64,000 nucleotides of DNA from Faecalibacterium taiwanense (GCF_036632915.2 NZ_CP155552.1:310001-374000); one strand, 5' to 3'; numbered from the stretch's first letter, positions 10,063 through 19,364 are shown. Made by a program: numbers and translations. Notes: generated by a model from the sequence alone, not told the origin.

Positions 10063-11336
10063 TCAAGCTGTATAACTTTGACGAGCTGAAGCCCGAAGAG
10101 ATCCTGAACCGCGATATCCGCGCGGAAAAGAACGTGGAGGACGTGGTGGACGGCATCATTGCCGATGTGCGCGCCCGGGGCGACGATGCCCTGAAGGATT
10201 ATGCGCTGAAATTTGACGGTGCAAAGATCGATGCCCTGCAGGTGACGCAGGAGGAGATCGACGAAGCCTTTGCGGGCATGGACCCCTACTTCCTCGAAAC
10301 GCTGCGCGAAGCCGCCGCCAACATCGAGAGCTTCCACCGCCAGCAGGTGCACAAGAATTTTGTGGTGAACGACAAGCCCGGCATCGTGCTGGGCCAGAAA
10401 TATACCCCCATTGAAAAGGCCGGTGTCTATGTGCCCGGCGGCACGGCGGCCTATCCCTCCACCGTGCTCATGGACGTGATCCCGGCAAAGGTGGCAGGCG
10501 TGTCCGAAATCGTCATGACCACCCCCGCCGGAAAGGACGGCAGGGTGAACCCGGTCATCCTAGCCGCCGCTGCCACCGCAGGCGTGACCAAGATCTTCAA
10601 GACCGGCGGCGCACAGGCTGTGGCGGCTCTCGCCTACGGCACCCAGAGCATCCCTGCGGTGGATAAGATCGTTGGCCCCGGCAACATCTACGTTGCCACC
10701 GCCAAGCGCAAGGTGTTCGGCAAGGTGGGCATCGATATGATCGCAGGCCCCAGCGAAATTCTGGTGCTGGCCGACGGCGGCTGCAACCCTGCATGGGTGG
10801 CGGCAGACCTGTTGAGTCAGGCCGAGCACGACAAACTGGCAAGCCCGGTCCTCGTCACCGACAGCCCGGAGCTGGCCAAGGCCGTGCAGGCGGAGCTGGA
10901 GGTGCAGATCCCGCAGCTGCCCCGTGCCGCCATCGCCCGCGCCAGCGTGGACGACAACGGCAAGATCATCCTCTGCACCGACCTGCACAAGGCCATTGAA
11001 GCCTGCAACATCATTGCACCGGAACATCTGGAAGTGTGCGTGGAGGACCCCTTCGGCGTGCTGAACGAGATCAAAAATGCAGGCAGCATCTTCCTTGGCC
11101 GCAACGTGCCGGAAGCGCTGGGCGATTACTTTGCAGGCCCCAACCACACCCTGCCCACCAGCGGCACCGCCCGCTTCTCAAGCCCCTTGGGCGTAGACGA
11201 CTTTGTAAAGAAGTCCAGCTTCCTCTACTACACCCGGGAAGCGCTGGGCGAAGTAGCCCCCCGCATCGCCGATTTTGCCGAGCGCGAGGGCCTGCACGCC
11301 CACGCCCGCAGCGTGACCATCCGGTATGAAAAGTGA
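10059..11336 (+). CDS. hisD: Histidinol dehydrogenase
   Basis: A full-length 425-residue histidinol dehydrogenase, which oxidises L-histidinol to L-histidine with two NAD+. Family signatures include AGVYVPGGTAAYPSTVLM, FKTGGAQAVAALAYGT and VDKIVGPGNIYVATAKR; zinc and substrate residues lie in SQAEHDK and in APEHLEV. The ATG overlaps the hisZG stop (ATGA), so the two are translationally coupled. The TGA stop codon is directly joined to a palindromic repeat element, which separates hisD from hisC. Confidence 0.95.
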   Translation: MIKLYNFDELKPEEILNRDIRAEKNVEDVVDGIIADVRARGDDALKDYALKFDGAKIDALQVTQEEIDEAFAGMDPYFLETLREAAANIESFHRQQVHKNFVVNDKPGIVLGQKYTPIEKAGVYVPGGTAAYPSTVLMDVIPAKVAGVSEIVMTTPAGKDGRVNPVILAAAATAGVTKIFKTGGAQAVAALAYGTQSIPAVDKIVGPGNIYVATAKRKVFGKVGIDMIAGPSEILVLADGGCNPAWVAADLLSQAEHDKLASPVLVTDSPELAKAVQAELEVQIPQLPRAAIARASVDDNGKIILCTDLHKAIEACNIIAPEHLEVCVEDPFGVLNEIKNAGSIFLGRNVPEALGDYFAGPNHTLPTSGTARFSSPLGVDDFVKKSSFLYYTREALGEVAPRIADFAEREGLHAHARSVTIRYEK

Positions 11337-11460
11337 CCCTCTCAGGCGCTTGCGCGCCAGCTCCCCCGAAGGGGAGCTTCATGAGAGGGAACCGTAAGAT
11401 GCAAAAAAGCTCCCCCTTTGGGGGAGCTGGCAAAGCCGTAAGGCTTTGACTGAGAGGGTT
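11336..11460 (+). repeat. Intergenic palindromic element, copy A
   Basis: ACCCTCTCAG at the left end is inverted at the right end (CTGAGAGGGT). Two inner hairpins, AGCTCCCC / GGGGAGCT and AGCTCCCCC / GGGGGAGCT, face each other. The element sits inside the his operon, and its first base is the last base of the hisD stop codon. It resembles non-autonomous miniature elements; its copies in this window differ in loop sequence. Confidence 0.8.
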
Positions 11461-11465
11461 TTTAT

Positions 11466-12527
11466 ATGAGTCGTTTTCTTTCTCCCACGCTGGCCGCTGT
11501 CACCCCCTACACCCCGGGTGAGCAGCCGCAGGATCAGCAGTACATCAAACTGAACACCAACGAAAGCCCCTATCTGCCCTCCCCGGCGGTGATCGCTGCC
11601 GTGAGCGAGCACGAGGTGGAAAAGCTGCGCCTTTACTCCGACCCCGCCTGTGCCGACCTGCTCAAGGCGGCCGCAGCCCACTTCGGTTTGCAGCCGGAGC
11701 AGATCATGCCCGGCAATGGCAGCGACGAGAACCTCTTCTTTGCGCTGCGTGCCTTCTGCGACGCAGACCACCCGCTGGCCTATGCCGACATCACCTACGG
11801 CTGCTACGGCGTGTGGTGCGGGCTGATGCACATTCCCAGCCGCATCATCCCGCTGAAAGAGGATTTCACCCTTGACCCGAAGGACTACTACGGCCTGAAC
11901 CAGACCATCGTCCTTGCAAACCCCAACGCCCCCACCGGCATTGCACTGCCCCGGGCGGAAATTGAGGGCATCTTAAAGGCAAACCCGAACAATGTGGTCA
12001 TTGTGGACGAGGCCTATGTGGACTTTGGCGGCGAGAGCTGCGTGCCCCTCATCGACCAGTACGAGAACCTGCTGGTGGTGCAGACCTTTTCCAAGTCCCG
12101 GCAGCTGGCCGGTGCGCGTCTGGGTCTTGCCATGGGCAATGCAAAGCTCATTGCCGACCTGAACCGGGTCAAGTTCAGCCTGAACCCCTACAACATCAAC
12201 CGCCTGACCCTGAAGGCCGGGCAGGCCGCGCTGGAAGATACCGCTTATTTTGACAGGACCCGCGCCGCCATCGTGGACACCCGCGCATGGACAAAACAAC
12301 AGCTGGAACAGCGCGGATTTGCCGTGCTGGACAGCCGTTCCAACTTCCTGTTTGCAAGTACCAACAGGAAAGACGGCAAGACACTCTACAAAGAGTTGAA
12401 GGAAAACGGCATTCTGGTGCGCCACTTCGACGCGCCCCGCATCCAGAACTGGCTGCGCATCACCATTGGCACATCGGAACAGATGAAGATATTCGTGAAC
12501 ACACTGGATAAGATCATGGAGGAATGA
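11466..12527 (+). CDS. hisC: Histidinol-phosphate aminotransferase
   Basis: A 353-residue class I/II PLP aminotransferase of normal HisC length. The start region IKLNTNESPYLPSP is diagnostic for HisC, NPNAPTGIALP and VIVDEAYVDFGG are in place, and the PLP lysine is K210 in TFSKSRQLAGARLG. It converts imidazole acetol phosphate to histidinol phosphate using glutamate. It begins six bases after a palindromic element and is followed three bases later by hisB. Confidence 0.95.
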   Translation: MSRFLSPTLAAVTPYTPGEQPQDQQYIKLNTNESPYLPSPAVIAAVSEHEVEKLRLYSDPACADLLKAAAAHFGLQPEQIMPGNGSDENLFFALRAFCDADHPLAYADITYGCYGVWCGLMHIPSRIIPLKEDFTLDPKDYYGLNQTIVLANPNAPTGIALPRAEIEGILKANPNNVVIVDEAYVDFGGESCVPLIDQYENLLVVQTFSKSRQLAGARLGLAMGNAKLIADLNRVKFSLNPYNINRLTLKAGQAALEDTAYFDRTRAAIVDTRAWTKQQLEQRGFAVLDSRSNFLFASTNRKDGKTLYKELKENGILVRHFDAPRIQNWLRITIGTSEQMKIFVNTLDKIMEE

Positions 12528-12530
12528 ACC

Positions 12531-13127
12531 ATGCCGAACCGAATGATCTCGCTGGAACGCAACACCAATGAGACCCAGATCGACCTGACCCTTGATTTGG
12601 ACGGCACCGGCCGCTACGAGGTGGACACCGGGTGCGGCTTTCTGAACCACATGCTGGAGCTGTTCGCCCGCCATGGCCGGTTCGATCTGGTGCTCACCTG
12701 CCACGGCGATGTGCAGGTGGACTACCACCACACCACCGAGGATGTGGGCATTGCACTGGGTCAGGCCTTTGCACGGGCGCTGGGCGATATGCGCGGTATC
12801 CAGCGCTACGGCAGCTTTTATCTGCCCATGGATGAAGCGCTGATTTTGTGCGCCGTCGATCTTTCGGGCCGCTGCACCCTGAACTGGGACGTCCAATGCA
12901 GCACCGAAAAGGTGGGCGATTTTGACGTGGAGTGCGCCAAGGAGTTCTGGCTGGGCTTTGCCCGCAGCGTGCCCGCCACGATCCACTTTGTACAATTTGC
13001 GGGAGAAAATACACACCACATCCTCGAGGCCTGCTTCAAGGGCGCAGGCCATGCACTGGGCGCGGCCGTGAAGATCGACGAAGCCCACAAGGACGAAATT
13101 CCTTCCACGAAAGGACTGCTGGTATGA
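12531..13127 (+). CDS. hisB: Imidazoleglycerol-phosphate dehydratase
   Basis: A monofunctional 198-residue HisB without the phosphatase domain found in enterobacteria; the phosphatase role is filled by the PHP-type gene at the cluster end. Metal-binding histidines are in GCGFLNHMLELFARHG, DYHHTTEDVGIALG and ENTHHILEACFKG. It dehydrates imidazole glycerol phosphate. The stop overlaps the hisH start. Confidence 0.95.
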   Translation: MPNRMISLERNTNETQIDLTLDLDGTGRYEVDTGCGFLNHMLELFARHGRFDLVLTCHGDVQVDYHHTTEDVGIALGQAFARALGDMRGIQRYGSFYLPMDEALILCAVDLSGRCTLNWDVQCSTEKVGDFDVECAKEFWLGFARSVPATIHFVQFAGENTHHILEACFKGAGHALGAAVKIDEAHKDEIPSTKGLLV

Positions 13128-13732
13128 TCGCAATTATCGATTATGGCGTGGGCAACCTGTTCAGCCTGAAGTCCAGCCTGAAGCAGCTGGGACTGGAAGC
13201 CGTTGTGACTGCGGATGCGGACACCATCCGCAAAGCCGACCGGCTCATCCTGCCGGGCGTGGGCGCTTTTGCCGATGCCATGGCCAAGCTGGAGGCGACG
13301 GGCCTTGTACCGGTCATGAAAGAAGAAGCCGAAAGGAAGCCGCTGCTGGGCATCTGCCTTGGAATGCAGCTGCTGTTTGAAAAGAGCTACGAGTACGGTG
13401 AGCACGAAGGCCTTGGCTTTGTGAAGGGCGAGGTCTGCCCGCTGGAGCCCGACCTTGCGGACAAGAGCCTGAAGGTGCCGCAGATCGGCTGGAACGCCTT
13501 GCACATTGTAAAGGACGACCCGCTGTTCAAGTACATCCGTGAGGGAGAATACGTCTATTACGTCCACAGCTACTACGGCAAGAACTGTACGGAGAGTACA
13601 CTGGCTGTGAGCGACTATTCCATTCCTGTCACCGGCGCGGTGCGGGCGGGCAGGGTGTATGGCACCCAGTTCCACCCGGAAAAGAGCGGGGATACCGGCC
13701 TGCGCATTCTGAAAGCATTTGCGGAGCTATAA
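13124..13732 (+). CDS. hisH: Imidazole glycerol phosphate synthase, glutaminase subunit
   Basis: A 202-residue class I glutamine amidotransferase. The nucleophile is C78 in LLGICLGMQLLFE, and the catalytic His-Glu pair is in GTQFHPEKSG. It makes ammonia from glutamine and passes it to HisF. The ATG at 13124 overlaps the hisB stop (ATGA). The TAA stop codon is formed together with the first bases of the next palindromic element. Confidence 0.95.
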   Translation: MIAIIDYGVGNLFSLKSSLKQLGLEAVVTADADTIRKADRLILPGVGAFADAMAKLEATGLVPVMKEEAERKPLLGICLGMQLLFEKSYEYGEHEGLGFVKGEVCPLEPDLADKSLKVPQIGWNALHIVKDDPLFKYIREGEYVYYVHSYYGKNCTESTLAVSDYSIPVTGAVRAGRVYGTQFHPEKSGDTGLRILKAFAEL

Positions 13733-13859
13733 CCCTCTCAGTCAACGCCTGCGGCGTTGCCAGCTCCCCCGAAGGGGGAGCTTCTAAAGAGTGAACCGCA
13801 AAATGCAAAAAGCTCTCCCTTCGGGAGAGCTGGCGAGCGAATGCGAGCCTGAGAGGGTT
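13731..13859 (+). repeat. Intergenic palindromic element, copy B
   Basis: AACCCTCTCAG at the left and CTGAGAGGGTT at the right form terminal inverted repeats. The inner hairpins are GCTCCCCC/GGGGGAGC and GCTCTCCC/GGGAGAGC. The AA at the left end completes the hisH TAA stop codon. The element separates hisH from hisA within the his cluster. Confidence 0.8.
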
Positions 13860-13879
13860 CGTTTCTGAAGGAGATTCAA

Positions 13880-14599
13880 ATGCAATTATTTCCAGCCATT
13901 GACCTGCGGGGCGGCAAGGTGGTGCGCCTGACGCAGGGCGACTACAGCCGCATGACCGTCTACGGCGAGGATCCCTGTGCACAGGCGCGGGAGTTCCTTG
14001 CAGCGGGGGCCAAAAATCTGCACGTCGTCGATCTGGACGGCGCAAAGGACGGCACCCTTTCAAACTACGATACCATTGCCGCGCTGGCAAAGCAGGGCGG
14101 TTTGTACATTGAGGTGGGCGGCGGCATCCGCACCGAGGAACGCATTGAAACATACCTCTCCCTCGGCGTGGGCCGCTGCATCCTGGGCAGCGTGGCGGTG
14201 ACGGATTTTGCCTTTACCGCCCGGATGCTGCAGAAATACGGCGATAAAATTGCCGTGGGCGTGGACGCAAAGGACGGCTATGTGGCCATCCATGGCTGGA
14301 AGGAAGTGAGCGCCGAGCCGGGCGTGGACTTCTGCAAGCGGCTGGAAGATGCCGGATGCACCGCCATCATCTACACGGACATTGCCTGCGACGGTGCCAT
14401 GAGGGGCACGAACCTCGGCCTGTACCGCACGCTTGCCAAAGAGGTGCCCGGCGTGGCCTTTACGGCCAGCGGCGGCATCTCGTCCGAAGCAGAGCTTCTG
14501 GAACTGAAAAAAATGGGCACTGCCGCTGCCATTTTAGGCAAGAGCCTGTACACCGGCGCACTGGACCTTGCGCGCTGCGTGCAGCTGGTACAGGAGTGA
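13880..14599 (+). CDS. hisA: ProFAR isomerase
   Basis: A 239-residue TIM barrel of usual HisA length. The first catalytic aspartate is in LFPAIDLRGGKVVRL and the second in IIYTDIACDGAMRG; phosphate-binding glycines are in EVGGGIRTEE and TASGGISSEAEL. It carries out the Amadori rearrangement before the HisFH step. GAAGGAGA precedes the ATG. Confidence 0.95.
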   Translation: MQLFPAIDLRGGKVVRLTQGDYSRMTVYGEDPCAQAREFLAAGAKNLHVVDLDGAKDGTLSNYDTIAALAKQGGLYIEVGGGIRTEERIETYLSLGVGRCILGSVAVTDFAFTARMLQKYGDKIAVGVDAKDGYVAIHGWKEVSAEPGVDFCKRLEDAGCTAIIYTDIACDGAMRGTNLGLYRTLAKEVPGVAFTASGGISSEAELLELKKMGTAAAILGKSLYTGALDLARCVQLVQE

Positions 14600-14615
14600 A
14601 CGGAGGGAAAATGAC

Positions 14616-15371
14616 ATGATCACCAAACGCATTATTCCCTGCCTTGATGTGCGCAATGGCCGCGTGGTCAAGGGCACGAACTTTGAAGGCATCCGGGACG
14701 TGGCCGACCCGGTGGAAATGGCCCGCATGTACAACGCTGCCGGTGCCGACGAGCTGGTGTTCTACGATATCACCGCCAGCTTCGAGGGCCGGGCACTGTT
14801 CACGGATATCCTGACCCGCGTCGCCAGCGAAATTTTTATCCCGCTCACGGTGGGCGGCGGCATCAACACGCTGGAAGACTTCGACCGGGTGCTCAAGTGC
14901 GGCGCGGACAAGGTCAGCGTCAACTCGGGCGCACTCAAAAATCCCGACCTTATCCCGGCGGCAGCACAGCGCTACGGCAACCAGTGCGTGGTGCTCTCTG
15001 CCGATGTGAAGAGGGTGGACGGCCAGTTCCGGGTGTTCGCCAAGGGCGGGCGCGAGGACACTGGCCGGGATGCACTGGACTGGATCAGCTGGTGCGTGGA
15101 CCACGGCGCAGGCGAGATCTGCCTGAACAGCATCGACACCGACGGCGTGCGCAGCGGCTTCGACCTTGAGATGCTGGATGCAGTTGCGGCGCGGGTGAAC
15201 GTGCCCATCATTGCCAGCGGCGGCGCAGGCAAAAAGGAAGACTTTCTGGAGCTGTTCCACCACAAGGGAATCGACGCAGGCCTTGCGGCGGGCATCTTCC
15301 ACCAGAAGCTGCTGACCATCCGCGACCTGAAGGAATACCTCAACGCAAACGGCGTGGAGATGCGGCTGTAA
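14616..15371 (+). CDS. hisF: Imidazole glycerol phosphate synthase, cyclase subunit
   Basis: A 251-residue TIM barrel partner of HisH. Catalytic aspartates are in IIPCLDVRNGRVVKG and NSIDTDGVRSGFD. It forms imidazole glycerol phosphate and AICAR from PRFAR and ammonia. The ATG at 14616 lies eight bases after GGAGGG; an ATG at 14611 is in another frame and stops at once. Only 16 bases separate it from hisA. Confidence 0.95.
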   Translation: MITKRIIPCLDVRNGRVVKGTNFEGIRDVADPVEMARMYNAAGADELVFYDITASFEGRALFTDILTRVASEIFIPLTVGGGINTLEDFDRVLKCGADKVSVNSGALKNPDLIPAAAQRYGNQCVVLSADVKRVDGQFRVFAKGGREDTGRDALDWISWCVDHGAGEICLNSIDTDGVRSGFDLEMLDAVAARVNVPIIASGGAGKKEDFLELFHHKGIDAGLAAGIFHQKLLTIRDLKEYLNANGVEMRL

Positions 15372-15410
15372 CGCCGGGGTATTTCTCTCCGGCGCGGGGA
15401 GAAGCCGTAA
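15372..15410 (+). repeat. Short decayed fragment of a palindromic element
   Basis: GCCGGGGTATTTCTCTCCGG followed by CGCGGGGAGAAGCCGT resembles the inner hairpin of the variant element at 23.4-23.6 kb (CCCCGCGCCGGGGAGAA), without terminal repeats. It could also be a weak hairpin only. Confidence 0.35.
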
Positions 15411-15448
15411 CGCGAAACTGGATTTCCGCAAAAACAACCCGCAAACTC

Positions 15449-15477
15449 TTGCGTTTGCGCACCGAATACGCTAAACT
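15449..15477 (+). promoter_or_regulatory. Internal promoter before hisIE
   Basis: TTGCGT (15449-15454) and TAAACT (15472-15477) with a 17-bp spacer, about 34 bases before the hisIE start. The 139-base gap after hisF supports a separate internal promoter. Confidence 0.5.
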
Positions 15478-15510
15478 AGTAATATCCCCATCCGGGGAGG
15501 GAGAACCGTT

Positions 15511-16146
15511 ATGAATCTGAAATTTGATGAAAAGGGCCTGATCCCTGCCATCGTGCAGGACCACTACACCAAAGAGGTGCTCACCCTCGCTTACATGAAC
15601 GCCGAGACGCTGGCGCTCACCATTGCCGAGGGCCGCACTGTGTTCTGGAGCCGCAGCCGTCAGGAGATCTGGCGCAAGGGCGAGACCAGCGGCAACGTGC
15701 AGCGGGTGGTGTCCATCACCGCCGACTGCGATGCCGATGCTCTGGTGGTGGAAGTGGTCAAATCCGGCCCCGCCTGCCACACCGGTGCCGAGAGCTGCTT
15801 CTTCAACGAAGTATACGTCTCGCCGGAGCTGAAGCAGTTCAGCTGGCAGGGCCTGTACCAGCTCATCAAGGGCCGCAAGGATAGCCCCAAGGAGGGCAGC
15901 TATACCACCTACCTGTTCGAGAAGGGCAAGGAGAAGATCCTGAAAAAGGTGGGCGAAGAGTGCACCGAGGTCATCATTGCGGGCGAAAAAGAGGATAAGG
16001 AAGAGACCGTTTACGAGATCAGCGATCTTGCCTACCATGTTCTGGTGCTGATGGTCAGCGCCGGCATCACGGTGGAGGATGTGACCCGTGAACTGGAAAA
16101 ACGTCACGTCATTGACCACAAGGTCAAACAGGAAAGGATGCAGTGA
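15511..16146 (+). CDS. hisIE: Bifunctional PR-AMP cyclohydrolase / PR-ATP pyrophosphohydrolase
   Basis: A 211-residue fusion. Residues 1-105 are HisI (PR-AMP cyclohydrolase), with [20 protein letters not shown] and the metal-binding [10 protein letters not shown] and [10 protein letters not shown]. Residues about 112-205 are HisE, with [19 protein letters not shown] as the nucleotide pyrophosphohydrolase motif. These are steps 2 and 3 of histidine synthesis. GGGAGGGAG precedes the ATG. Confidence 0.95.
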   Translation: MNLKFDEKGLIPAIVQDHYTKEVLTLAYMNAETLALTIAEGRTVFWSRSRQEIWRKGETSGNVQRVVSITADCDADALVVEVVKSGPACHTGAESCFFNEVYVSPELKQFSWQGLYQLIKGRKDSPKEGSYTTYLFEKGKEKILKKVGEECTEVIIAGEKEDKEETVYEISDLAYHVLVLMVSAGITVEDVTRELEKRHVIDHKVKQERMQ

Positions 16147-16153
16147 ATTATCT

Positions 16154-16978
16154 ATGGCAGATTATAAGAAGTCCAGTGTCCATTGCCACTCCACCATGTG
16201 CGATGGCAAAAATACCTTGCAGGATATGGCAAGTGCTGCGTGTGCGCAGGGCTTGACCACGCTGGGCTTCACCGGCCATAGCTACACCCAGCGCGACCGC
16301 GAATACTGCATGAGCCCCAGCCGCACCGCCCAGTACAAGGCCACCATTGCCAAGCTCAAGACCGAGTACAAGGGCAAGGTGGATATCCTGTGCGGCATCG
16401 AGTGGGATATCCTGAGCGAGGATAAGCGCACCGGCTACGATTACTGGATCGGCAGCGCACACCACCTGTACGGCAAGAACACCGGCAAGTATTACGAGAT
16501 CGATTTCCGCCCGCAGGACCTGTGGGACTGCATCAACGATGATTTTGACGCAGACCCCCTTGCCGCTGTGGAAGCCTACTTTGCCGAGGTGGAAAAGGTG
16601 GCTGCCCTCAAGCCGGATATTCTGGCCCACATCGACCTCATCAAGAAGCTGAATGCGAACGGCGAGTTCTTCGACGAAGAGTCGCCCCGCTACAAGGCCG
16701 CTGCCCTCAAGGCCCTGCAGGCCGCAAAGGCAAACGACTGCCTGCTGGAAGTGAACACCGGCGGCGTGTACCGCGGCTACCGCAAGGACTTCTACCCCGG
16801 CCCGTGGCTGCTGGGCGAGTGGCAGAAGATGGGCGGCAAGGTCATCATCACCTCTGATTCTCATGATATCAACAGCCTGACCTACGGCTTTGACGAAGCT
16901 GCCGCCGCCATCAAGGCTGCAGGCTTTACCAGCGTGCAGGTGCTTACCGGCAGCGGCTTCGAGACGCAGGAACTGTAA
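16154..16978 (+). CDS. Histidinol-phosphatase, PHP family
   Basis: A 274-residue PHP-domain phosphatase of the HisK/HisJ type. Metal ligands are in VHCHSTMCDG, TGHSYTQRD, GIEWDI, GSAHHLYG, DILAHIDLIKKL and ITSDSHD. It removes phosphate from histidinol phosphate and fills the role missing from the monofunctional HisB. It begins 7 bases after hisIE; AGGAAAGGA lies further upstream than usual, so coupling to hisIE is likely. It completes the pathway. Confidence 0.9.
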   Translation: MADYKKSSVHCHSTMCDGKNTLQDMASAACAQGLTTLGFTGHSYTQRDREYCMSPSRTAQYKATIAKLKTEYKGKVDILCGIEWDILSEDKRTGYDYWIGSAHHLYGKNTGKYYEIDFRPQDLWDCINDDFDADPLAAVEAYFAEVEKVAALKPDILAHIDLIKKLNANGEFFDEESPRYKAAALKALQAAKANDCLLEVNTGGVYRGYRKDFYPGPWLLGEWQKMGGKVIITSDSHDINSLTYGFDEAAAAIKAAGFTSVQVLTGSGFETQEL

Positions 16979-16990
16979 AAAATTGGAGAT

Positions 16991-17118
16991 AACCCTCTCC
17001 GTCAATGCTTCGCATTGCCACCTCCCCCGAAAGGGGGAGGTTTTGCTGTTTCTTTTACGCAGCATAAAAGCTCCCCCCTTCGGGGGAGCTGGCGAGCGTC
17101 AGCGAGACTGAGAGGGTT
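16991..17118 (+). repeat. Intergenic palindromic element, copy C
   Basis: AACCCTCTCC to GAGAGGGTT, with inner hairpins CTCCCCC/GGGGGAG. It lies between the histidinol-phosphatase and MATE genes. Here the left end is 12 bases past the stop codon, unlike copies A, B and D. Confidence 0.8.
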
Positions 17119-17153
17119 GTTTTGCGGTAAAAATAGAACTTTGGAGGAACCCT

Positions 17154-18524
17154 ATGACCCACGCGCAGCCCCAAAAGAAAAGCTTCTTCAACATGAACGT
17201 AGACCTGATGCACGGGCCTATTTTAAAAAGCCTGCTGCTGTTCATGCTGCCCATTCTGATTTCCAATCTGTTCCAGCAGCTCTACAACACGGTGGATACC
17301 ATGATCGTGGGCAATGTGCTGGGCGATACAGCCCTTGCCGCCATTGGCTCCTGCGGCTCGATCTACGAGCTTTTAGTCGGCTTTGGCATTGGTATCGGCA
17401 ATGGCCTTGCCATCGTTGCAGCGCGCTCCTACGGCGCGCAGGACGAAGACCTGCTCAAGCGCACGGTGGTGGGGTCGGTCGTCATTGGCCTGATCGCCTC
17501 GCTGGTCATTACAACGGCAGGCTTTTTCGGCCTGCATGCCCTGCTGCAGCTGCTGGATACCCCGGCAGAAATTCTGGAAGATGCCTACAGCTACATCATC
17601 GTGATCGACCTTGGCGTTGTGGTCATGTTTATGTATAACCTGTGCGCAGGCCTGCTGCGCGCCATTGGCAACAGCGTAATGCCGCTGGTGTTCCTGCTCA
17701 TCAGCTCGGTGCTGAACGTGGGGCTGGACCTGTGGTTCATTGCCGGGGTTGGCATGGGCGTGCGGGGCGCAGCGGTGGCAACGGTCATTGCACAGGGCAT
17801 CTCGGTGGTGCTGTGCGTTCTGTACGTGCTGGCAAGGGTGTGCATCCTCATCCCGGAGAAAAAGCATTTCGCCGTGGGCAGTCATCTCTACTGGGAGCTG
17901 TTCAGCCAGAGCATCTCCATGGGCCTGATGAGCAGCATCGTGTCTGCGGGTTCGGTGGTGCTGCAGTACGGCATCAACGGGCTTGGCACCCTGACCATTG
18001 CGGGGCACACCGCTGCCCGCAAGCTGTTTGCCTTTACGGAGATGCCGCTCATCTCCATGGCGAACGCCGGTTCCACCTTCGTTTCCCAGAACCGCGGCGC
18101 AAACCAGCCCGACCGTGTGCGCAGGGGAATGCGGCAGATGTATCTGTACTCGGTGGTGGTGATGGTCGCCGCCGTGGTGCTGATGAACTTTGGCGCGGAA
18201 TGGATGGTGCAGCTGATCTCCGGCTCCACGGAGCCCATCGTGCTGGAAAACGGTGCGCGGTACCTGCTGTGGAACGCACCGTTCTATGCGGTGCTGGGGG
18301 TGCTGCTGTGCACCCGCTACGCGCTGCAGAGCCTTGGCCAGAAGGTGCTGCCGCTGTTCTCCAGCGTGATCGAGCTGGTGGGCAAGGTGATCTTTGTGCT
18401 GGTGTTCATCCCGAAATTCCAGTACAATGCGGTCATCCTGTGTGAGCCCATCATCTGGTGCTTCATGACGGCATATCTGGTGGCGGTGTACCTGCACGAG
18501 CCCTTTGTGTTCCCGAAAAAATAA
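17154..18524 (+). CDS. MATE family efflux transporter
   Basis: The 456-residue protein has about twelve membrane segments in two homologous halves, as in MATE (multi-antimicrobial extrusion) carriers. The first half has the motif ISNLFQQLYNTVDTMIVG and the second YGINGLGTLTIAGHTAARK. Such proteins export cationic compounds in exchange for Na+ or H+. GGAGGAACCCT precedes the ATG. It is bracketed by two palindromic elements, and its TAA stop is formed with the left end of copy D. Substrate unknown. Confidence 0.9.
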   Translation: MTHAQPQKKSFFNMNVDLMHGPILKSLLLFMLPILISNLFQQLYNTVDTMIVGNVLGDTALAAIGSCGSIYELLVGFGIGIGNGLAIVAARSYGAQDEDLLKRTVVGSVVIGLIASLVITTAGFFGLHALLQLLDTPAEILEDAYSYIIVIDLGVVVMFMYNLCAGLLRAIGNSVMPLVFLLISSVLNVGLDLWFIAGVGMGVRGAAVATVIAQGISVVLCVLYVLARVCILIPEKKHFAVGSHLYWELFSQSISMGLMSSIVSAGSVVLQYGINGLGTLTIAGHTAARKLFAFTEMPLISMANAGSTFVSQNRGANQPDRVRRGMRQMYLYSVVVMVAAVVLMNFGAEWMVQLISGSTEPIVLENGARYLLWNAPFYAVLGVLLCTRYALQSLGQKVLPLFSSVIELVGKVIFVLVFIPKFQYNAVILCEPIIWCFMTAYLVAVYLHEPFVFPKK

Positions 18525-18657
18525 CCCTCTCAGTTATCGCTGTGCGATGCCAGCTCTCCCGAAAGGGAGAGCTTTTTGCATTTTACGGGAAGCACAAAGA
18601 AAGCTCCCCCTTTCGGGGGAGCTGGATGCGAACAAAGTGAGCAGACTGAAAGGGGTT
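18523..18657 (+). repeat. Intergenic palindromic element, copy D
   Basis: AACCCTCTCAG at the left and CTGAAAGGGGTT at the right. Both flanking genes end inside it: the left AA completes the MATE stop codon, and on the minus strand the right-end AA completes the TAA of the PRTase-like gene. Inner hairpins GCTCTCCC/GGGAGAGC and GCTCCCCC/GGGGGAGC are intact. Confidence 0.8.
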
Positions 18658-19291
18658 ACAGCGCCGAATAGCCAAAGCTGTTCACCAGCGCATCGATGTG
18701 CTGGCCGGCCTTGCACAGGGGGCAGTCGCGGCTGTCAAAGCTGGCGTAGTCCGGCAGGCTGGCGGGGTCAAAGATGGAGGTGACTTCATAGCCCATGCAC
18801 TCATGGGTGGTGGCAAAAATAGCGGAAAGGCCTGCCACGGTGCCGCCGTAGTAGTTCACGGCCTCCACAGCGGCCTGCACGGTGTAGCCGGTGGTGATGG
18901 AAGCGGACAGAATGAGCACATGCTTGCCCTTGACCATGGGGGCCAGATTGTCGCGCAGGATGATCTGGCTGCCGGTGGTGTACTCCGGGGTGATCACATA
19001 AATGGTCTGGTGGGCGTTCATGTTGGCAAAGCCGTCCTTGGTCAGCTCGTTGGCAAGGCAGGTGCCGATCACCTGCGTGCCGTCCAGACAGAGCACGGTG
19101 TCCACAATGGTGCTGTGCTGGTAAGCGGCCACCAGCTCCTTTGCCACGGCCTTGGCCTCGGAAAGGCGGGACTTCTGGGTGGTGACATCGATGTAATAGT
19201 TGATATGGCTGTGGCTGGTAGCAAAGTGGCCCTTTGCTACGCGCAGGAACAGGTTACTTTTTTTGGTGGGAAGCTTTACCATATTGATCAT
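18656..19291 (-). CDS. Orotate phosphoribosyltransferase-like protein with altered PRPP loop
   Basis: A 211-residue protein with the type I PRTase fold of PyrE-like proteins: YYIDVTTQKSRLSEA near the N-terminus, DTVLCLDGTQVIGTCLA, and a PRPP-loop region ILSASITTGYTVQAAVEAV. In active PRTases the loop reads two acidic residues before xTTGxT (for example DDVITTGGT); here they are S and A. It may therefore bind a nucleotide or PRPP without normal catalysis, or act on something else. AAAGGAG lies ten bases before the ATG at 19291; in-frame sequence upstream lacks a site. Possible redox-type CPLCKAGQH near the C-terminus. Confidence 0.7.
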   Translation of the reverse strand: MINMVKLPTKKSNLFLRVAKGHFATSHSHINYYIDVTTQKSRLSEAKAVAKELVAAYQHSTIVDTVLCLDGTQVIGTCLANELTKDGFANMNAHQTIYVITPEYTTGSQIILRDNLAPMVKGKHVLILSASITTGYTVQAAVEAVNYYGGTVAGLSAIFATTHECMGYEVTSIFDPASLPDYASFDSRDCPLCKAGQHIDALVNSFGYSAL

Positions 19292-19337
19292 CGAAACAAC
19301 ACTCCTTTTCAGGTTTTCCGGGTTGCCCCTCAAATGC

Positions 19338-19364
19338 AAAAAGCACCGCATCGCTGCGATGCTC
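19338..19364 (-). terminator. Leader hairpin with T-run before the PRTase-like gene
   Basis: In the minus-strand leader, GCATCG/CGATGC forms a short stem followed by GGTGCTTTTTG. It lies between the promoter and the start codon and could act as an attenuator. The stem is short, so this is tentative. Confidence 0.35.

Noticed and set aside
11336..18657. CRISPR array in the 11-19 kb region
   Set aside because: The repeated CTCCCCC hairpins are scattered single elements thousands of bases apart, with no regular spacers or cas genes.
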